The notes: generated from the sequence alone by a model not told the origin. Numbered from the stretch's first letter, positions 5,851 through 14,638 are shown. The stretch: DNA of 23,001 nucleotides from an uncultured Lachnospiraceae bacterium (GCA_910579645.1 CAJTVK010000071.1:1-23001), one strand, 5' to 3'. Numbers and translations: made by a program.

Positions 5851-8800
5851 ATGAAAAAGAAAAAACGTAAGAAATCATTAAAGAAGAAAGCTGTGGTGAA
5901 GACCGGACATGGGTATTTAGATGAGGATTTGGAAGAGGATGATTATTATGAGTGGGAAATGACAGATTGGGAGTATGAGGATGAAATAGAGTATGAGAGT
6001 GAAATAGAGTATGAGAGTGAAATAGAGTATGAGAATGAAATAGAGTATGAGAATGAAATAGAAAATTTAGATGAAGAAGATGAGCATACGGATAATATAA
6101 GAGGGAAAGAAGAGTACATAGCAGGGCGGGCAGAAGAGCAGAATGAAGAGACAGAAGAGGCATCATATGCGGAAGAGGTGCAGGTGCAATTCACAAATAT
6201 AGAAACCGGGCGTGAAGAAGAATATCTGGATGACGACGAATGCGGTGAGGATGATTATTGGGAAGCGGACGCGGGGCGGGAAGAGGTGGCAGTATCCGGA
6301 GAAAAAATTTTCAACAATCAGGACAGGCCGGGAAAGCAAAGCAAAACAGTCCTAAAGAAGTCTGTCCAAAAGAAACAAGGAAGCCGCCGCAGAAGACCTT
6401 TGGAAGCGATGGATTATGTCTCCATATTCTTGGGCATATTGATTCTGGCGGGAGCGGCGGCACTTGGCATTTTTTCCGTCAAGGCAAAAACAGAAGCCAA
6501 GCAGGTGGCATCCTTTGCGGAAATCGGAATTCAGATGGAGGGAATTGAGGTAGTAGGCGAGAGCGGACTGTTAGCTATGATGGATGCGCAGAATGAGAAA
6601 GCGGCGGTTGCGGAAGCAGAGGCTTTGGAGGAAGCGGCAGCCGTGACGGAGTTTGAAGAGAAGGAACTGTATGCCGACGGTTCCATCGAAGTGGAAATGC
6701 ATCTGAGTTCCGTGCAGAAAGATTTGAAAATAAAATTTGTCAATAAGGAAACCGGCAGACTGATTCCCAGCGTGCCTTTTGAAGTCACTGTGACTGGGGC
6801 GGACAAAAAAAGCTATACGCTGAAGGATGAGGACATGGACGGAATCATCTATCAGGCCAATGCGGCTCCGGGCAACTGCAGCGTGGCCATGCTGGCGGTG
6901 GAAAATGCGCCGGAGTATGCTTTTTCTACGGCGAGTGTGGCCGTGACGGTAAAGGATACCATTGAATATAAGAAGGTAGATGTGGCTGACGAAATAAAGA
7001 AGGAATCCGAAGTAAATGCGGCTGTAGAAGACACGAAAAGGGATACGACGGCGGAATCAACTCTGCCGGACACGGTTGATTTTGTGGAATCTACAAAAAA
7101 GATGACGGAAGAAACTACCAATGCCATTGAAAACGGGGAATATGAGGAAGTGCCGAAGGAAAATATTGCAGAACCGGCCGGGACAGCCGTAGGAAACGGT
7201 GTTCAGAGCGGTGCGGTTTCGGAGATTACGGTTTCGGCAGCCGGCGGGAAAAGTCAGACAGTGGTGAGAAGCTTGGAAAGGATGGCTTCTGCGGAAAGCA
7301 GGGCAAATCCAAGCGGCAGCATTCCGGCTGACGGAATAATTCCGGAAGGAGGAGTTAATCCGGACGGTGGGATTGTACCGGAAGGTGGAGCCAATCAGGA
7401 AGGAAGAGCCAACCCGAATGGCGGGGCAACATCGGAGGGAGGAACCAACCCGAATGGCGGGGCAGCACCGGAAGGAGGAGCCAGCCCGAATGGCGGGGCA
7501 GCACCGGAGGGAGGAGCCAGCCTGAATGGCGGGGCAGCACCGGAGGGAGGAGCCAGCCCGAATGGCGGGGCAGCACCGGAGGGAGGAACCAACCCGAATG
7601 GCGGGGCAGCACCGGAGGGAGGAGCCAGCCCGAATGGCGGGACTGCACCGGAGGGCGGTGGCAACCTGAATAACGGAACGGTTTCGGAGACCGGTGGCAA
7701 TCCAAATGGCGGAAATCTTTCCGATGGAAGTGAGAATCCGAGTGCAGGAACAACCTCCGTTCTCCCTGCTTTAGTTTTGGATAATACGGAAGTTACGCTG
7801 AACATAGGGAAGACCTTCCAGATATTTGCCGTTGTGCAGGGTGTGGAGGACAAGTCTGTCACTTGGGCGTCCGATAACGAGTCGGTGGCAACAGTGGCTA
7901 TGGACGGCACCATAACAGCAGTGGGGCAGGGGACGGCGGCCGTGACGGCTCTTTCCAACGGAAACACAAGCCTGACGGCGGCCTGTGCAGTCACGGTAAT
8001 CTCCGGGCCGGAGGCAGATAAGGTGACGAAGCTGTCGGATAAGGACGGAAACCAACTGTTTGTAATCAATACGGAAGGTAATTTCCGGGAAGCCGTATAC
8101 GCAGATTATTACACGGCGGACAAGTTTTATCGCAAAGCGCAGGTTCAACAGCCGGAGACACCGGCAGAACCGAAGGAGGAATATAAATATACCGGTTGGC
8201 AGACTATTGACGGCAAAACCTATTATTTTGACGCGGACGGAAATAAGGTGACGGGGGAACAGGTAATTCAGGGAGTGCGGTATCATTTTGACGGCGAAGG
8301 GGTATTGTCTACGGCTGCGGGCAACATGGGCATTGACGTATCCCGATGGAACGGCAGCATTGACTGGAACGCCGTGAAGAATTCCGGTGTGTCTTATGTA
8401 ATTATACGATGCGGCTACAGAGGTTCCACAACAGGTGCGCTGATTGAGGATTCTATGTTCCGGACGAACATACAGGGAGCGTCTTCCGCCGGACTGAAAG
8501 TAGGAATTTATTTCGTGACGCAGGCAGTCAATGAAGTGGAAGCAGTGGAAGAGGCATCCATGGTCTTAAGCTTGATGAACGGATACCATATTTCTTATCC
8601 GGTTTTTCTGGATGTGGAGCCGAGCGGCGGCAGAGCGGACGGAATCGATAAGGCCACTCGGACGGCAGTGTGCCGGGCATTCTGCCAGACTATAGCCAAT
8701 TCCGGATATACGGCAGGAATCTATGCAAATAATACTTGGCTGAACGAGAAAATCGATACGCCAAGCCTTACGGCCTACAAAATATGGCTGGCTCAATACA

Positions 8801-8916
8801 GGGCGGAACCAAGTTATACCGCCACAAGATATGATTTGTGGCAATATTCCGCCAAGGGAACCGTATCAGGAATCAGCGGTGAGACAGACCTGAATATCAG
8901 TTACTTGGGTTACTGA
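5851..8916 (+). CDS. Membrane-anchored modular GH25 lysozyme 1
   Basis: A 1021-residue protein. Order of parts: basic start (KKKKRKK), a very acidic cytoplasmic region with six-residue EIEYES/N repeats (about 44-71), one membrane segment (about 187-211), and a coiled/Ala-Glu stretch. Then come a SpaA/prealbumin-like beta domain (about 272-380), a Gly-Ala-Pro-Glu-Asn stalk of 12-residue repeats (about 523-606), a BIG2 Ig-like domain (about 641-720), two choline-binding-like repeats (GWQTIDGKTYYF, about 780-824) and a C-terminal GH25 muramidase domain (826-1021). GH25 enzymes cut the MurNAc-GlcNAc bond of peptidoglycan; D829 in GIDVS and D921/E923 in LDVEP are the expected acidic residues. The ATG at 5851 has TTGGAGG 8 bases upstream; the open frame extends 20 codons further without a site. 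It is a paralogue of the lysozyme at 11139 and lies just upstream of the rml cluster. Orientation with the catalytic domain outside is inferred. Confidence 0.88.
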   Translation: MKKKKRKKSLKKKAVVKTGHGYLDEDLEEDDYYEWEMTDWEYEDEIEYESEIEYESEIEYENEIEYENEIENLDEEDEHTDNIRGKEEYIAGRAEEQNEETEEASYAEEVQVQFTNIETGREEEYLDDDECGEDDYWEADAGREEVAVSGEKIFNNQDRPGKQSKTVLKKSVQKKQGSRRRRPLEAMDYVSIFLGILILAGAAALGIFSVKAKTEAKQVASFAEIGIQMEGIEVVGESGLLAMMDAQNEKAAVAEAEALEEAAAVTEFEEKELYADGSIEVEMHLSSVQKDLKIKFVNKETGRLIPSVPFEVTVTGADKKSYTLKDEDMDGIIYQANAAPGNCSVAMLAVENAPEYAFSTASVAVTVKDTIEYKKVDVADEIKKESEVNAAVEDTKRDTTAESTLPDTVDFVESTKKMTEETTNAIENGEYEEVPKENIAEPAGTAVGNGVQSGAVSEITVSAAGGKSQTVVRSLERMASAESRANPSGSIPADGIIPEGGVNPDGGIVPEGGANQEGRANPNGGATSEGGTNPNGGAAPEGGASPNGGAAPEGGASLNGGAAPEGGASPNGGAAPEGGTNPNGGAAPEGGASPNGGTAPEGGGNLNNGTVSETGGNPNGGNLSDGSENPSAGTTSVLPALVLDNTEVTLNIGKTFQIFAVVQGVEDKSVTWASDNESVATVAMDGTITAVGQGTAAVTALSNGNTSLTAACAVTVISGPEADKVTKLSDKDGNQLFVINTEGNFREAVYADYYTADKFYRKAQVQQPETPAEPKEEYKYTGWQTIDGKTYYFDADGNKVTGEQVIQGVRYHFDGEGVLSTAAGNMGIDVSRWNGSIDWNAVKNSGVSYVIIRCGYRGSTTGALIEDSMFRTNIQGASSAGLKVGIYFVTQAVNEVEAVEEASMVLSLMNGYHISYPVFLDVEPSGGRADGIDKATRTAVCRAFCQTIANSGYTAGIYANNTWLNEKIDTPSLTAYKIWLAQYRAEPSYTATRYDLWQYSAKGTVSGISGETDLNISYLGY
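5980..6063 (+). repeat. 18-bp in-frame tandem repeat, cytoplasmic acidic region of lysozyme 1
   Basis: About 4.5 units of an 18-bp sequence encoding EIEYE(S/N), nearly identical at DNA level. Unit length is a multiple of three, so copy changes keep the frame. Confidence 0.85.
7417..7668 (+). repeat. 36-bp in-frame tandem repeat, stalk of lysozyme 1
   Basis: Seven 36-bp units encoding NGGAAPEGGASP-like 12-mers, followed by decayed units to about 7730. They form a flexible Gly/Pro-rich extracellular spacer between the beta domain and the BIG2/GH25 part. The high DNA identity of adjacent units suggests recent slippage or homogenisation. Confidence 0.88.
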
Positions 8917-9024
8917 CGAGATAAACGGCGGACGGAGCCATAGAATGTGTGGGAAGACCGGTGCTTGCCGCAGGGTTGCTGACCGGGAACGATAACGTTT
9001 TCCGCCCGTTACATAAAAATCCAG

Positions 9025-9053
9025 TTGTGTTTTATCCGTTATTGAGGTATATT
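9025..9053 (+). promoter_or_regulatory. Candidate promoter of the rml / export operon
   Basis: TTGTGT (9025-9030), 17-base spacer, TATATT (9048-9053), in the 259-base gap between lysozyme 1 and rmlB. The leader to the rmlB ATG would be about 115 bases. Other AT-rich hexamers nearby (TTATAT) make the exact position uncertain. Near the start of the gap, AACGGCGGA (about 8925-8933) and TCCGCCCGTT (9001-9010) could pair as a weak stem after lysozyme 1. Confidence 0.45.
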
Positions 9054-9175
9054 TATATAGAGTCAGTTTCTATGCCCTACGGTATGGAATATATTGGGCA
9101 AAACCGGAAAGATGCAAAGAGGAAATTTTTCTGATAGCATTGATACAAAAAGAAAGCAGGGAAGAGAGGAAAAAG

Positions 9176-10258
9176 ATGAGGACTTATTTAGTGACAGGAG
9201 GGGCAGGCTTTATCGGCTCTAACTATATCCATTATATGTTTCGGAAATATGACAAGGAAATCCGCATTATCAACGTGGATGCACTGACCTATGCAGGCAA
9301 CCTGGAGAACCTGAAAGAGGTGGAAGGCAGGGAGAACTATACGTTCATAAAGGCGGATATCTGCGATAAAGAGGCAATCTCGAAAATTTTTGCCGAGAAT
9401 GAGATTGACAGGGTAGTGCATTTTGCGGCGGAGAGCCATGTGGACAGGAGCATCCGTAACCCGGAGGTGTTTGTGCAGACCAACGTGCTCGGCACGGCGG
9501 TCATGCTCAACTGTGCGAAGGAGGCCTGGGAGCTGCCGGACGGGAGTTATAAGGAGGGCAGGAGGTTCCTGCATGTCTCCACGGATGAGGTGTACGGCTC
9601 TTTGGAGGAGGACGGGGGGTACTTCTATGAGACCACGCCTTACGCCCCGCACAGCCCCTACTCGGCCAGCAAGGCCGGCTCGGACATGCTGGTGAAGGCT
9701 TACATGGACACTTATCATTTCCCGGCGAACATCACCAACTGCTCCAATAATTACGGGCCGTATCAGTTCCCGGAGAAATTCATACCGCTTGTGATCAATA
9801 ATGCCCTGCAGGGGAAGAAGCTTCCGGTGTACGGGGACGGTAAGAATGTAAGGGACTGGCTGTATGTGGAAGACCACGCAAAGGCCATCGACATGGTGCA
9901 GGAGAAGGGGAGGCTGTTTGAGACATACAATGTAGGCGGCCATAACGAGAAGCAGAACATCGAGATACTCCACATTATCCTGGAGACCCTTCAGGAGATG
10001 CTGCCGGAGGGGGACCCGAGGAAGCAGCTGGTCAGCGAAGACCTGATCACCTATGTGGAGGACCGTAAGGGGCATGACCGCCGCTATGCCATCGCGCCGG
10101 ACAAGATTAAGGCAGAAATCGGGTGGGAGCCGGAGACGATGTTCCGGGAAGGGATCCGCAAGACCATCCAGTGGTACTTTGAGCACGGGGAATGGATGAG
10201 GAATGCCACCAGCGGCGATTACCAGAAATACTATGCGGAAATGTACCGAGCAGAATAG
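9176..10258 (+). CDS. rmlB: dTDP-glucose 4,6-dehydratase
   Basis: A 360-residue short-chain dehydrogenase/reductase-type enzyme that converts dTDP-glucose to dTDP-4-keto-6-deoxyglucose, the second step of dTDP-L-rhamnose synthesis in the cytoplasm. Seen in the sequence: NAD-binding GGAGFIGSN (8-16), HFAAESHVDRS, the catalytic T136-D137-E138 in STDEVYG, and Y162-SAS-K166. Length is normal for the family. The ATG at 9176 is preceded by GAGAGGA at a 6-base gap; the open frame runs 12 codons further upstream without a site. It heads a co-directional cluster and is followed by rmlA after 21 bases. The central part (about 9430-9770) is richer in G/C at third positions than most neighbours. Confidence 0.96.
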   Translation: MRTYLVTGGAGFIGSNYIHYMFRKYDKEIRIINVDALTYAGNLENLKEVEGRENYTFIKADICDKEAISKIFAENEIDRVVHFAAESHVDRSIRNPEVFVQTNVLGTAVMLNCAKEAWELPDGSYKEGRRFLHVSTDEVYGSLEEDGGYFYETTPYAPHSPYSASKAGSDMLVKAYMDTYHFPANITNCSNNYGPYQFPEKFIPLVINNALQGKKLPVYGDGKNVRDWLYVEDHAKAIDMVQEKGRLFETYNVGGHNEKQNIEILHIILETLQEMLPEGDPRKQLVSEDLITYVEDRKGHDRRYAIAPDKIKAEIGWEPETMFREGIRKTIQWYFEHGEWMRNATSGDYQKYYAEMYRAE

Positions 10259-10279
10259 GGGGAGAGGAGGCCGTAAGGG

Positions 10280-11149
10280 ATGAAAGGGATTATTCTGGCA
10301 GGGGGGAGCGGCACCAGGCTGTACCCGCTGACAAAGGCGATTTCCAAGCAGATTATGCCGGTGTACGACAAGCCGATGATATATTATCCGCTGTCCACGC
10401 TGATGCTGGCCGGCATCCGTGAGGTACTGATCATATCGACGCCGCGGGACATCTCCGTGTTTGAGGAGCTGTTCGGGACGGGGGAGCAGCTGGGGCTGAG
10501 CCTGGAATACGCGGTGCAGGAGTATCCCCGGGGACTGGCGGACGCATTCATAATCGGGGCCGATTTCATCGGCAGCGACCGGGTGGCGCTGGTGCTGGGC
10601 GACAACATCTTCTATGGGCAGAGCTTCTCCAGGGTGCTCCGGGAGGTGGCGGCAAGGGAGAAAGGCGCCACCATCTTTGGGTATTATGTGAGGGACCCGA
10701 GGGAGTACGGCGTTGTGGAATTCGACAGGGACGGGAAGGCAGTCTCACTGGAGGAGAAGCCCGAGAACCCGAAGAGCAACTATGCCGTCCCCGGGCTGTA
10801 CTTCTATGACAATGACGTGGTGGGGATTGCCAGGAATGTGGAGCCCTCCGCCAGGGGCGAGATAGAGATAACGAGCGTGAACAACGAGTACCTGAGACGG
10901 GGGAGCCTGATGGTGGAGACGCTGGGGCGCGGGTTCGCATGGCTGGACACCGGGAGCCATGACTCCCTGCTTGACGCGTCGGACTTCGTGGCGGCATTCC
11001 AGAAGCGGCAGGGGCTGTACATCTCCTGCGTGGAGGAGATTGCCTATAAGAGGGGGTTCATTACGAAGGAGCAGCTGCTGAAGCTGGCAGAACCGCTGAT
11101 GAAGACGAATTACGGAAAATATTTGGTAGAGGTTGCAAATGGGCTCTAA
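10280..11149 (+). CDS. rmlA: Glucose-1-phosphate thymidylyltransferase
   Basis: A 289-residue nucleotidyltransferase that makes dTDP-glucose from glucose-1-phosphate and dTTP, the first step of dTDP-L-rhamnose synthesis. Seen: the nucleotide-binding GGSGTRL (8-14), K23 in SKQIMPVYDKPM, metal-binding D108 in LGDNIFYG, K160 in EEKP and D223 in WLDTG, all expected for RmlA. Length is standard. GGAG sequences lie shortly before the ATG. The gene is clearly G/C-richer than its neighbours (for example 37 of 60 bases are G or C at 10561-10620). Its last codons overlap the start of the second lysozyme gene, which implies translational coupling. Confidence 0.96.
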   Translation: MKGIILAGGSGTRLYPLTKAISKQIMPVYDKPMIYYPLSTLMLAGIREVLIISTPRDISVFEELFGTGEQLGLSLEYAVQEYPRGLADAFIIGADFIGSDRVALVLGDNIFYGQSFSRVLREVAAREKGATIFGYYVRDPREYGVVEFDRDGKAVSLEEKPENPKSNYAVPGLYFYDNDVVGIARNVEPSARGEIEITSVNNEYLRRGSLMVETLGRGFAWLDTGSHDSLLDASDFVAAFQKRQGLYISCVEEIAYKRGFITKEQLLKLAEPLMKTNYGKYLVEVANGL

Positions 11150-12707
11150 TGTAAAGCGAATGGCTGTTTTTATGGTAATCGTCATGTTTGCCGCCGTGAT
11201 AGGCATAGTCTTATATGGCAATAGGAAATCTCTGCGGAAACAGGAAGAACAGGCCGCAATGGCCGGGACGGAGGCCGTAGGGACAGAAGGCGTGGCGGAA
11301 CAGGGCGGGCAGATCGGGGATGATACGCGGGCTTTTTTGGCGGACGAGACTTTCTTTGACCCGGATAAGCTTCCATATTCTTCCATTGAGATGTACGAAG
11401 GGAAAGGGCTGTCGCTGCTGATGACTTCCGTGCAGCGGGATCTGCGCATACAGATTGTTGATAATGCAGGCAAATTGGTGACGGGGGAAAGTTTCTGCGT
11501 GATTCTGAACAAAGGGGACGAATATACCGATGAGGATCAGGACGGCATCATATACATCGATCATTTGCGGGCAGGCGATTATGCGGTGGAACTGAAGGAA
11601 ATCGCCGGATATATCGTACCTAATGCCCCGGCACAGATTACCGTAAAGCAGAAGGTGGAATATGTGGTGATTGATGACATCAGCCTGCTGATTTATACGG
11701 AAGATGAAGTCAATGCCGAACTGGAGGATTTAGAGACGAACGAAGCCAGGGAAGATGCGGATAAGACCGAGATTACGAAAGTGCAGGACGGCAAAACAAA
11801 TGCCAAATTCGGGATAGATGTTTCCAAATGGAATAAGGAAATTGACTGGGACAGGGTAAAGGAAGCAGGAGTGGAATTTGCCATTATCCGTGTAGGTTAC
11901 CGCGGAGCGACGACGGGCGCATTGGTGGAAGACCCTTATTTCGAAAAGAATATGAAAGGAGCCGCCAGCGCAGGCATTCCTGTGGGAGTGTATTTCTTTA
12001 CTCAGGCCGTGGATGCCGTGGAGGCAGTGGAGGAAGCCAGCATGGTAATTACCTTGTGTAAGGATTATCGGCTGGATTATCCGGTCTTTATCGATACGGA
12101 AGGCTTGGGCGGAAACGGAAGAGCCGACGGGCTGGATATTGAAGCCAGGACAAATGTCTGTGCAGCGTTCTGCAGAACCATGGAAGGCGCGGGCTATAAG
12201 GCAGGTGTGTACAGTTCGAGGAATTGGTATAACGGAATGCTGGATATGAGCGTGCTGAACGATTATATTATATGGCTGGCGGAATATCGGGATGTGCCTT
12301 TGTATCAGGGATATTATCATATGTGGCAATATACCTCCGGCGGCCAGGTGGACGGTATCGAAGGAAATGTGGACTTTAACCTCAGTTATCTGAAAATCAG
12401 CGGCACTCGGGAGAAGGAAGAGCAGGAAGGGACTTATCTGCTGCCGGAGGGCGAGGACGGCTCAGACGGTACAGAAGAAACGGAGGAAGATTCTCAAGAG
12501 GAGGAAGATGCTCAAGAGGAAGAAGATGCTCAAGAGGGAAAAGATGCTCAAGAGGGAAAAAATGCTCAAGAGGGAAAAAATGCTCAAGAGGGAAAAAATG
12601 CTCAAGAGGGAAAAAATGCTCAAGAGGGAAAAGATGCTCAAGGGGAAAAAGATTCCGAGGAAGAAGGGGACGGTTCTGACGGGGAAGAGGAAGAAGATGC
12701 GGAGTAG
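11139..12707 (+). CDS. Membrane-anchored GH25 lysozyme 2 with acidic repeat tail
   Basis: A 522-residue protein. It has a signal-anchor helix (about 8-28), a SpaA/prealbumin-like beta region similar to that of lysozyme 1 (about 90-190, with TSVQRDLRI matching SSVQKDLKI there), then a GH25 domain (about 223-420) with D in GIDVS and D319/E321 in FIDTE. The extreme C-terminus is an acidic tail of six-residue QEGKNA-type repeats. It lacks the BIG2 and choline-binding-like modules of lysozyme 1. The ATG at 11139 overlaps rmlA by 11 bases and has TAGAGG 6 bases upstream inside rmlA. Sitting inside the rml/export operon suggests a role linked to polysaccharide placement, such as local opening of peptidoglycan; this is inference. 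A later ATG at 11160 is a possible alternative start. Confidence 0.87.
   Translation: MGSNVKRMAVFMVIVMFAAVIGIVLYGNRKSLRKQEEQAAMAGTEAVGTEGVAEQGGQIGDDTRAFLADETFFDPDKLPYSSIEMYEGKGLSLLMTSVQRDLRIQIVDNAGKLVTGESFCVILNKGDEYTDEDQDGIIYIDHLRAGDYAVELKEIAGYIVPNAPAQITVKQKVEYVVIDDISLLIYTEDEVNAELEDLETNEAREDADKTEITKVQDGKTNAKFGIDVSKWNKEIDWDRVKEAGVEFAIIRVGYRGATTGALVEDPYFEKNMKGAASAGIPVGVYFFTQAVDAVEAVEEASMVITLCKDYRLDYPVFIDTEGLGGNGRADGLDIEARTNVCAAFCRTMEGAGYKAGVYSSRNWYNGMLDMSVLNDYIIWLAEYRDVPLYQGYYHMWQYTSGGQVDGIEGNVDFNLSYLKISGTREKEEQEGTYLLPEGEDGSDGTEETEEDSQEEEDAQEEEDAQEGKDAQEGKNAQEGKNAQEGKNAQEGKNAQEGKDAQGEKDSEEEGDGSDGEEEEDAE
12495..12650 (+). repeat. 18-bp in-frame tandem repeat, C-terminal tail of lysozyme 2
   Basis: Eight 18-bp units (12495-12638) plus a degenerate one, encoding QEEEDA, QEGKDA and QEGKNA. 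Four central units are identical. Copy changes would keep the frame and only alter tail length and charge. Confidence 0.88.
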
Positions 12708-12777
12708 GTAACGGACGAGGTGGCGGAATAAGAGAACGGCTTGAATGCAGAGCAGGATGCGGGCGGGGAAAACAATA

Positions 12778-12840
12778 CCCGTCAGGACAGGAATGGGAAA
12801 AACTTCCTGACGGGCCGGAAAAATATGAAGGAACCGGCCC
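12778..12840. other. Two adjacent hairpins in the lysozyme 2 - rmlC spacer
   Basis: CCCGTCAGGA (12778-12787) pairs with 12805-12814, and GGGCCGG (12812-12818) pairs with CCGGCCC (12834-12840). The two stems share three bases, so they are mutually exclusive at the junction. No T-run follows. The 243-base spacer has no convincing gene; a 66-codon frame here lacks recognisable features. An mRNA structure that tunes downstream expression is possible but unproven. Confidence 0.4.
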
Positions 12841-12950
12841 GCAGTAAAGGAAAAGCCGGAACTGCATGGGTTGGGAACAGCGGGCAGGGAAGCCTGCGCA
12901 GGGGATGCCGGCGGCTATATGCAAAATCAGGAAAGGAATAGATTACGGGT

Positions 12951-13508
12951 ATGGGAAAGATAATAGTGGAGACATGTGAAATAGAAGGGCTTAAAGTCAT
13001 AACACCGGCGGTATTCGGAGATGCCAGGGGCTATTTCATGGAAACATATAATTATAATGATTTTAAGGAAGCCGGCATTGACCAGATTTTTGTTCAGGAT
13101 AATCAGTCTGCATCGAAAAAAGGTGTACTGCGGGGGCTGCATTTCCAGAAAGAATATCCGCAGGATAAGCTGGTCCGTGTCATAAGCGGCGAGGTGTTTG
13201 ACGTGGCAGTGGATTTGCGCAGGGGCAGCAAAACTTTCGGAAAATGGTTTGGCGTGGTTTTGTCGGCAGAGAATAAGAAGCAGCTTTTTGTTCCGAAGAA
13301 TTTTGCCCATGGATTTCTTGTGCTGTCCGATTATGCGGAGTTTGTCTATAAATGTACGGACTTCTATCATCCCAATGACGAGGGCGGGATTTCGTACGAT
13401 GACCCTGATATCGGTGTGGAATGGCCGATTCCGGAAGGAATGGAGCTGATTATGTCCGATAAGGACACGAAATGGGGCGGCATAAAGGAATTCGGGCATA
13501 AGGAATAA
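12951..13508 (+). CDS. rmlC: dTDP-4-dehydrorhamnose 3,5-epimerase
   Basis: A 185-residue cupin-type epimerase acting third in dTDP-L-rhamnose synthesis. Seen: RGLHFQ with H64, K74, H120 in FAHGF, Y139 in DFYHP, and D170 in MSDKD, matching the catalytic His-Asp pair and the Tyr of RmlC. Length is normal. AAAGGA lies 13 bases before the ATG, a rather long gap. It is separated from rmlA by the lysozyme gene, an unusual order for this pathway. The reductase gene rmlD is not found in the window. Confidence 0.95.
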   Translation: MGKIIVETCEIEGLKVITPAVFGDARGYFMETYNYNDFKEAGIDQIFVQDNQSASKKGVLRGLHFQKEYPQDKLVRVISGEVFDVAVDLRRGSKTFGKWFGVVLSAENKKQLFVPKNFAHGFLVLSDYAEFVYKCTDFYHPNDEGGISYDDPDIGVEWPIPEGMELIMSDKDTKWGGIKEFGHKE

Positions 13509-13553
13509 CACGCTTCAGGGAAACAGAGGTAGAAAACAAAGGGATTGCGGTAT

Positions 13554-14594
13554 ATGAAAAAAGCTGGGCAGACTGCAGGGGATGCAGTACTCAAAAAAAA
13601 TAAAAGAAAACGTATATGGAAGAAAGCGGCAATGGTTATTTTTTATACCCTTGCCGCTGCTTTGGCAGTTGTGGTAATGTCACATCATAACCCGTTGGCG
13701 GATCCGGTGACGGAACTTATGAAGAAAGTGATGGCCTGCCTGCTGCTGGGGTTCAGTATTCTGATATTCGGCATTTTTTTTGACCAGCTTTTGGTGCTGC
13801 CGAAGGAACTGTATCAGAGCCGCAGGCTTATATGGAAGCTGGCGAAGAATGATTTCAAGAAGCGTTATGCGGGTTCTTATTTAGGCATGGTGTGGGCATT
13901 TGTGCAGCCTGTGGTAACGGTGGTGATGTACTGGATTGTGTTTGACCGGGTATTTAATACCAGGAGCCAATTGGTGGCGGAGGGGATAGAGGTGCCTTAT
14001 GTGCTTTACCTGACGGCGGGGCTGGTGCCTTGGTTCTATTTTACGGAAGCACTTACCAACGGCACGACGGCACTGATAGAATACAATTATCTGGTAAAAA
14101 AAGTGGTATTTAAAATCAGTATTCTGCCCATTATAAAAGTAATAGCCGCTACGTTCGTGCATATTTTTTTCGTTGCGGTACTGTTTCTGATAGCCGTTGC
14201 ATACGGATATTATCCAAGTATTTATACGTTACAGATATTTTATTATAGCTTCTGTGAATTCCTGTTGGTGCTGGCTATCAGCTATGCAACCTGTGCGATT
14301 GTTGTTTTTTTTAAGGATTTGCAGCAGATTATCAGCATAGGGCTTCAGATCGGCATGTGGGCGACACCAATCTTATGGGATATTTCCATGCTGTCGGAGC
14401 CGATGAAGCCATTGTTTAAGCTAAACCCCATGGTTTACATCGTCAATGGCTACCGCAGCGCGATATATGAGCAGGAATGGTTTTTTGAACATTTTTATTC
14501 TTCCACATATTTCTGGATTTTTACGGTGACGCTTTTCTGCATCGGGTCGCTGATTTTTAAAAGACTGAAAGTACATTTTGCGGATGTGATGTAA
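13554..14594 (+). CDS. wzm: ABC-2 type polysaccharide export permease (Wzm/TagG type) with N-terminal extension
   Basis: A 346-residue membrane protein. From about residue 90 it is a standard ABC-2 polysaccharide permease (amphipathic LIWKLAKNDFKKRYAGS followed by about six membrane segments). It moves lipid-linked polysaccharide across the cytoplasmic membrane with the ATPase encoded next. The family is usually about 260-280 residues; here an extra N-terminal part of about 85 residues carries a basic stretch and two further membrane segments (about 25-43 and 60-82). The ATG at 13554 has AAGGGA 9 bases upstream. It follows rmlC by 45 bases. The ATPase gene begins 212 bases downstream, after an array of 17-bp repeats. 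Confidence 0.88.
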   Translation: MKKAGQTAGDAVLKKNKRKRIWKKAAMVIFYTLAAALAVVVMSHHNPLADPVTELMKKVMACLLLGFSILIFGIFFDQLLVLPKELYQSRRLIWKLAKNDFKKRYAGSYLGMVWAFVQPVVTVVMYWIVFDRVFNTRSQLVAEGIEVPYVLYLTAGLVPWFYFTEALTNGTTALIEYNYLVKKVVFKISILPIIKVIAATFVHIFFVAVLFLIAVAYGYYPSIYTLQIFYYSFCEFLLVLAISYATCAIVVFFKDLQQIISIGLQIGMWATPILWDISMLSEPMKPLFKLNPMVYIVNGYRSAIYEQEWFFEHFYSSTYFWIFTVTLFCIGSLIFKRLKVHFADVM

Positions 14595-14638
14595 CACCAA
14601 GTCGGAGGTAAAGATTCATTTTTTAGCAGTTCTTAATT

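Noticed and set aside
7355..8069. Minus-strand ORFs opposite the lysozyme 1 repeats
   Set aside because: Their repeats are only the reverse reading of the 36-bp coding repeat.
8949..9134. 61-codon ORF between lysozyme 1 and rmlB
   Set aside because: No family resemblance or ribosome binding site, and it covers the likely operon promoter.
12741..12941. 66-codon plus-strand ORF between lysozyme 2 and rmlC
   Set aside because: Polar low-information sequence, no ribosome binding site, covers two hairpins; not enough to call a gene.
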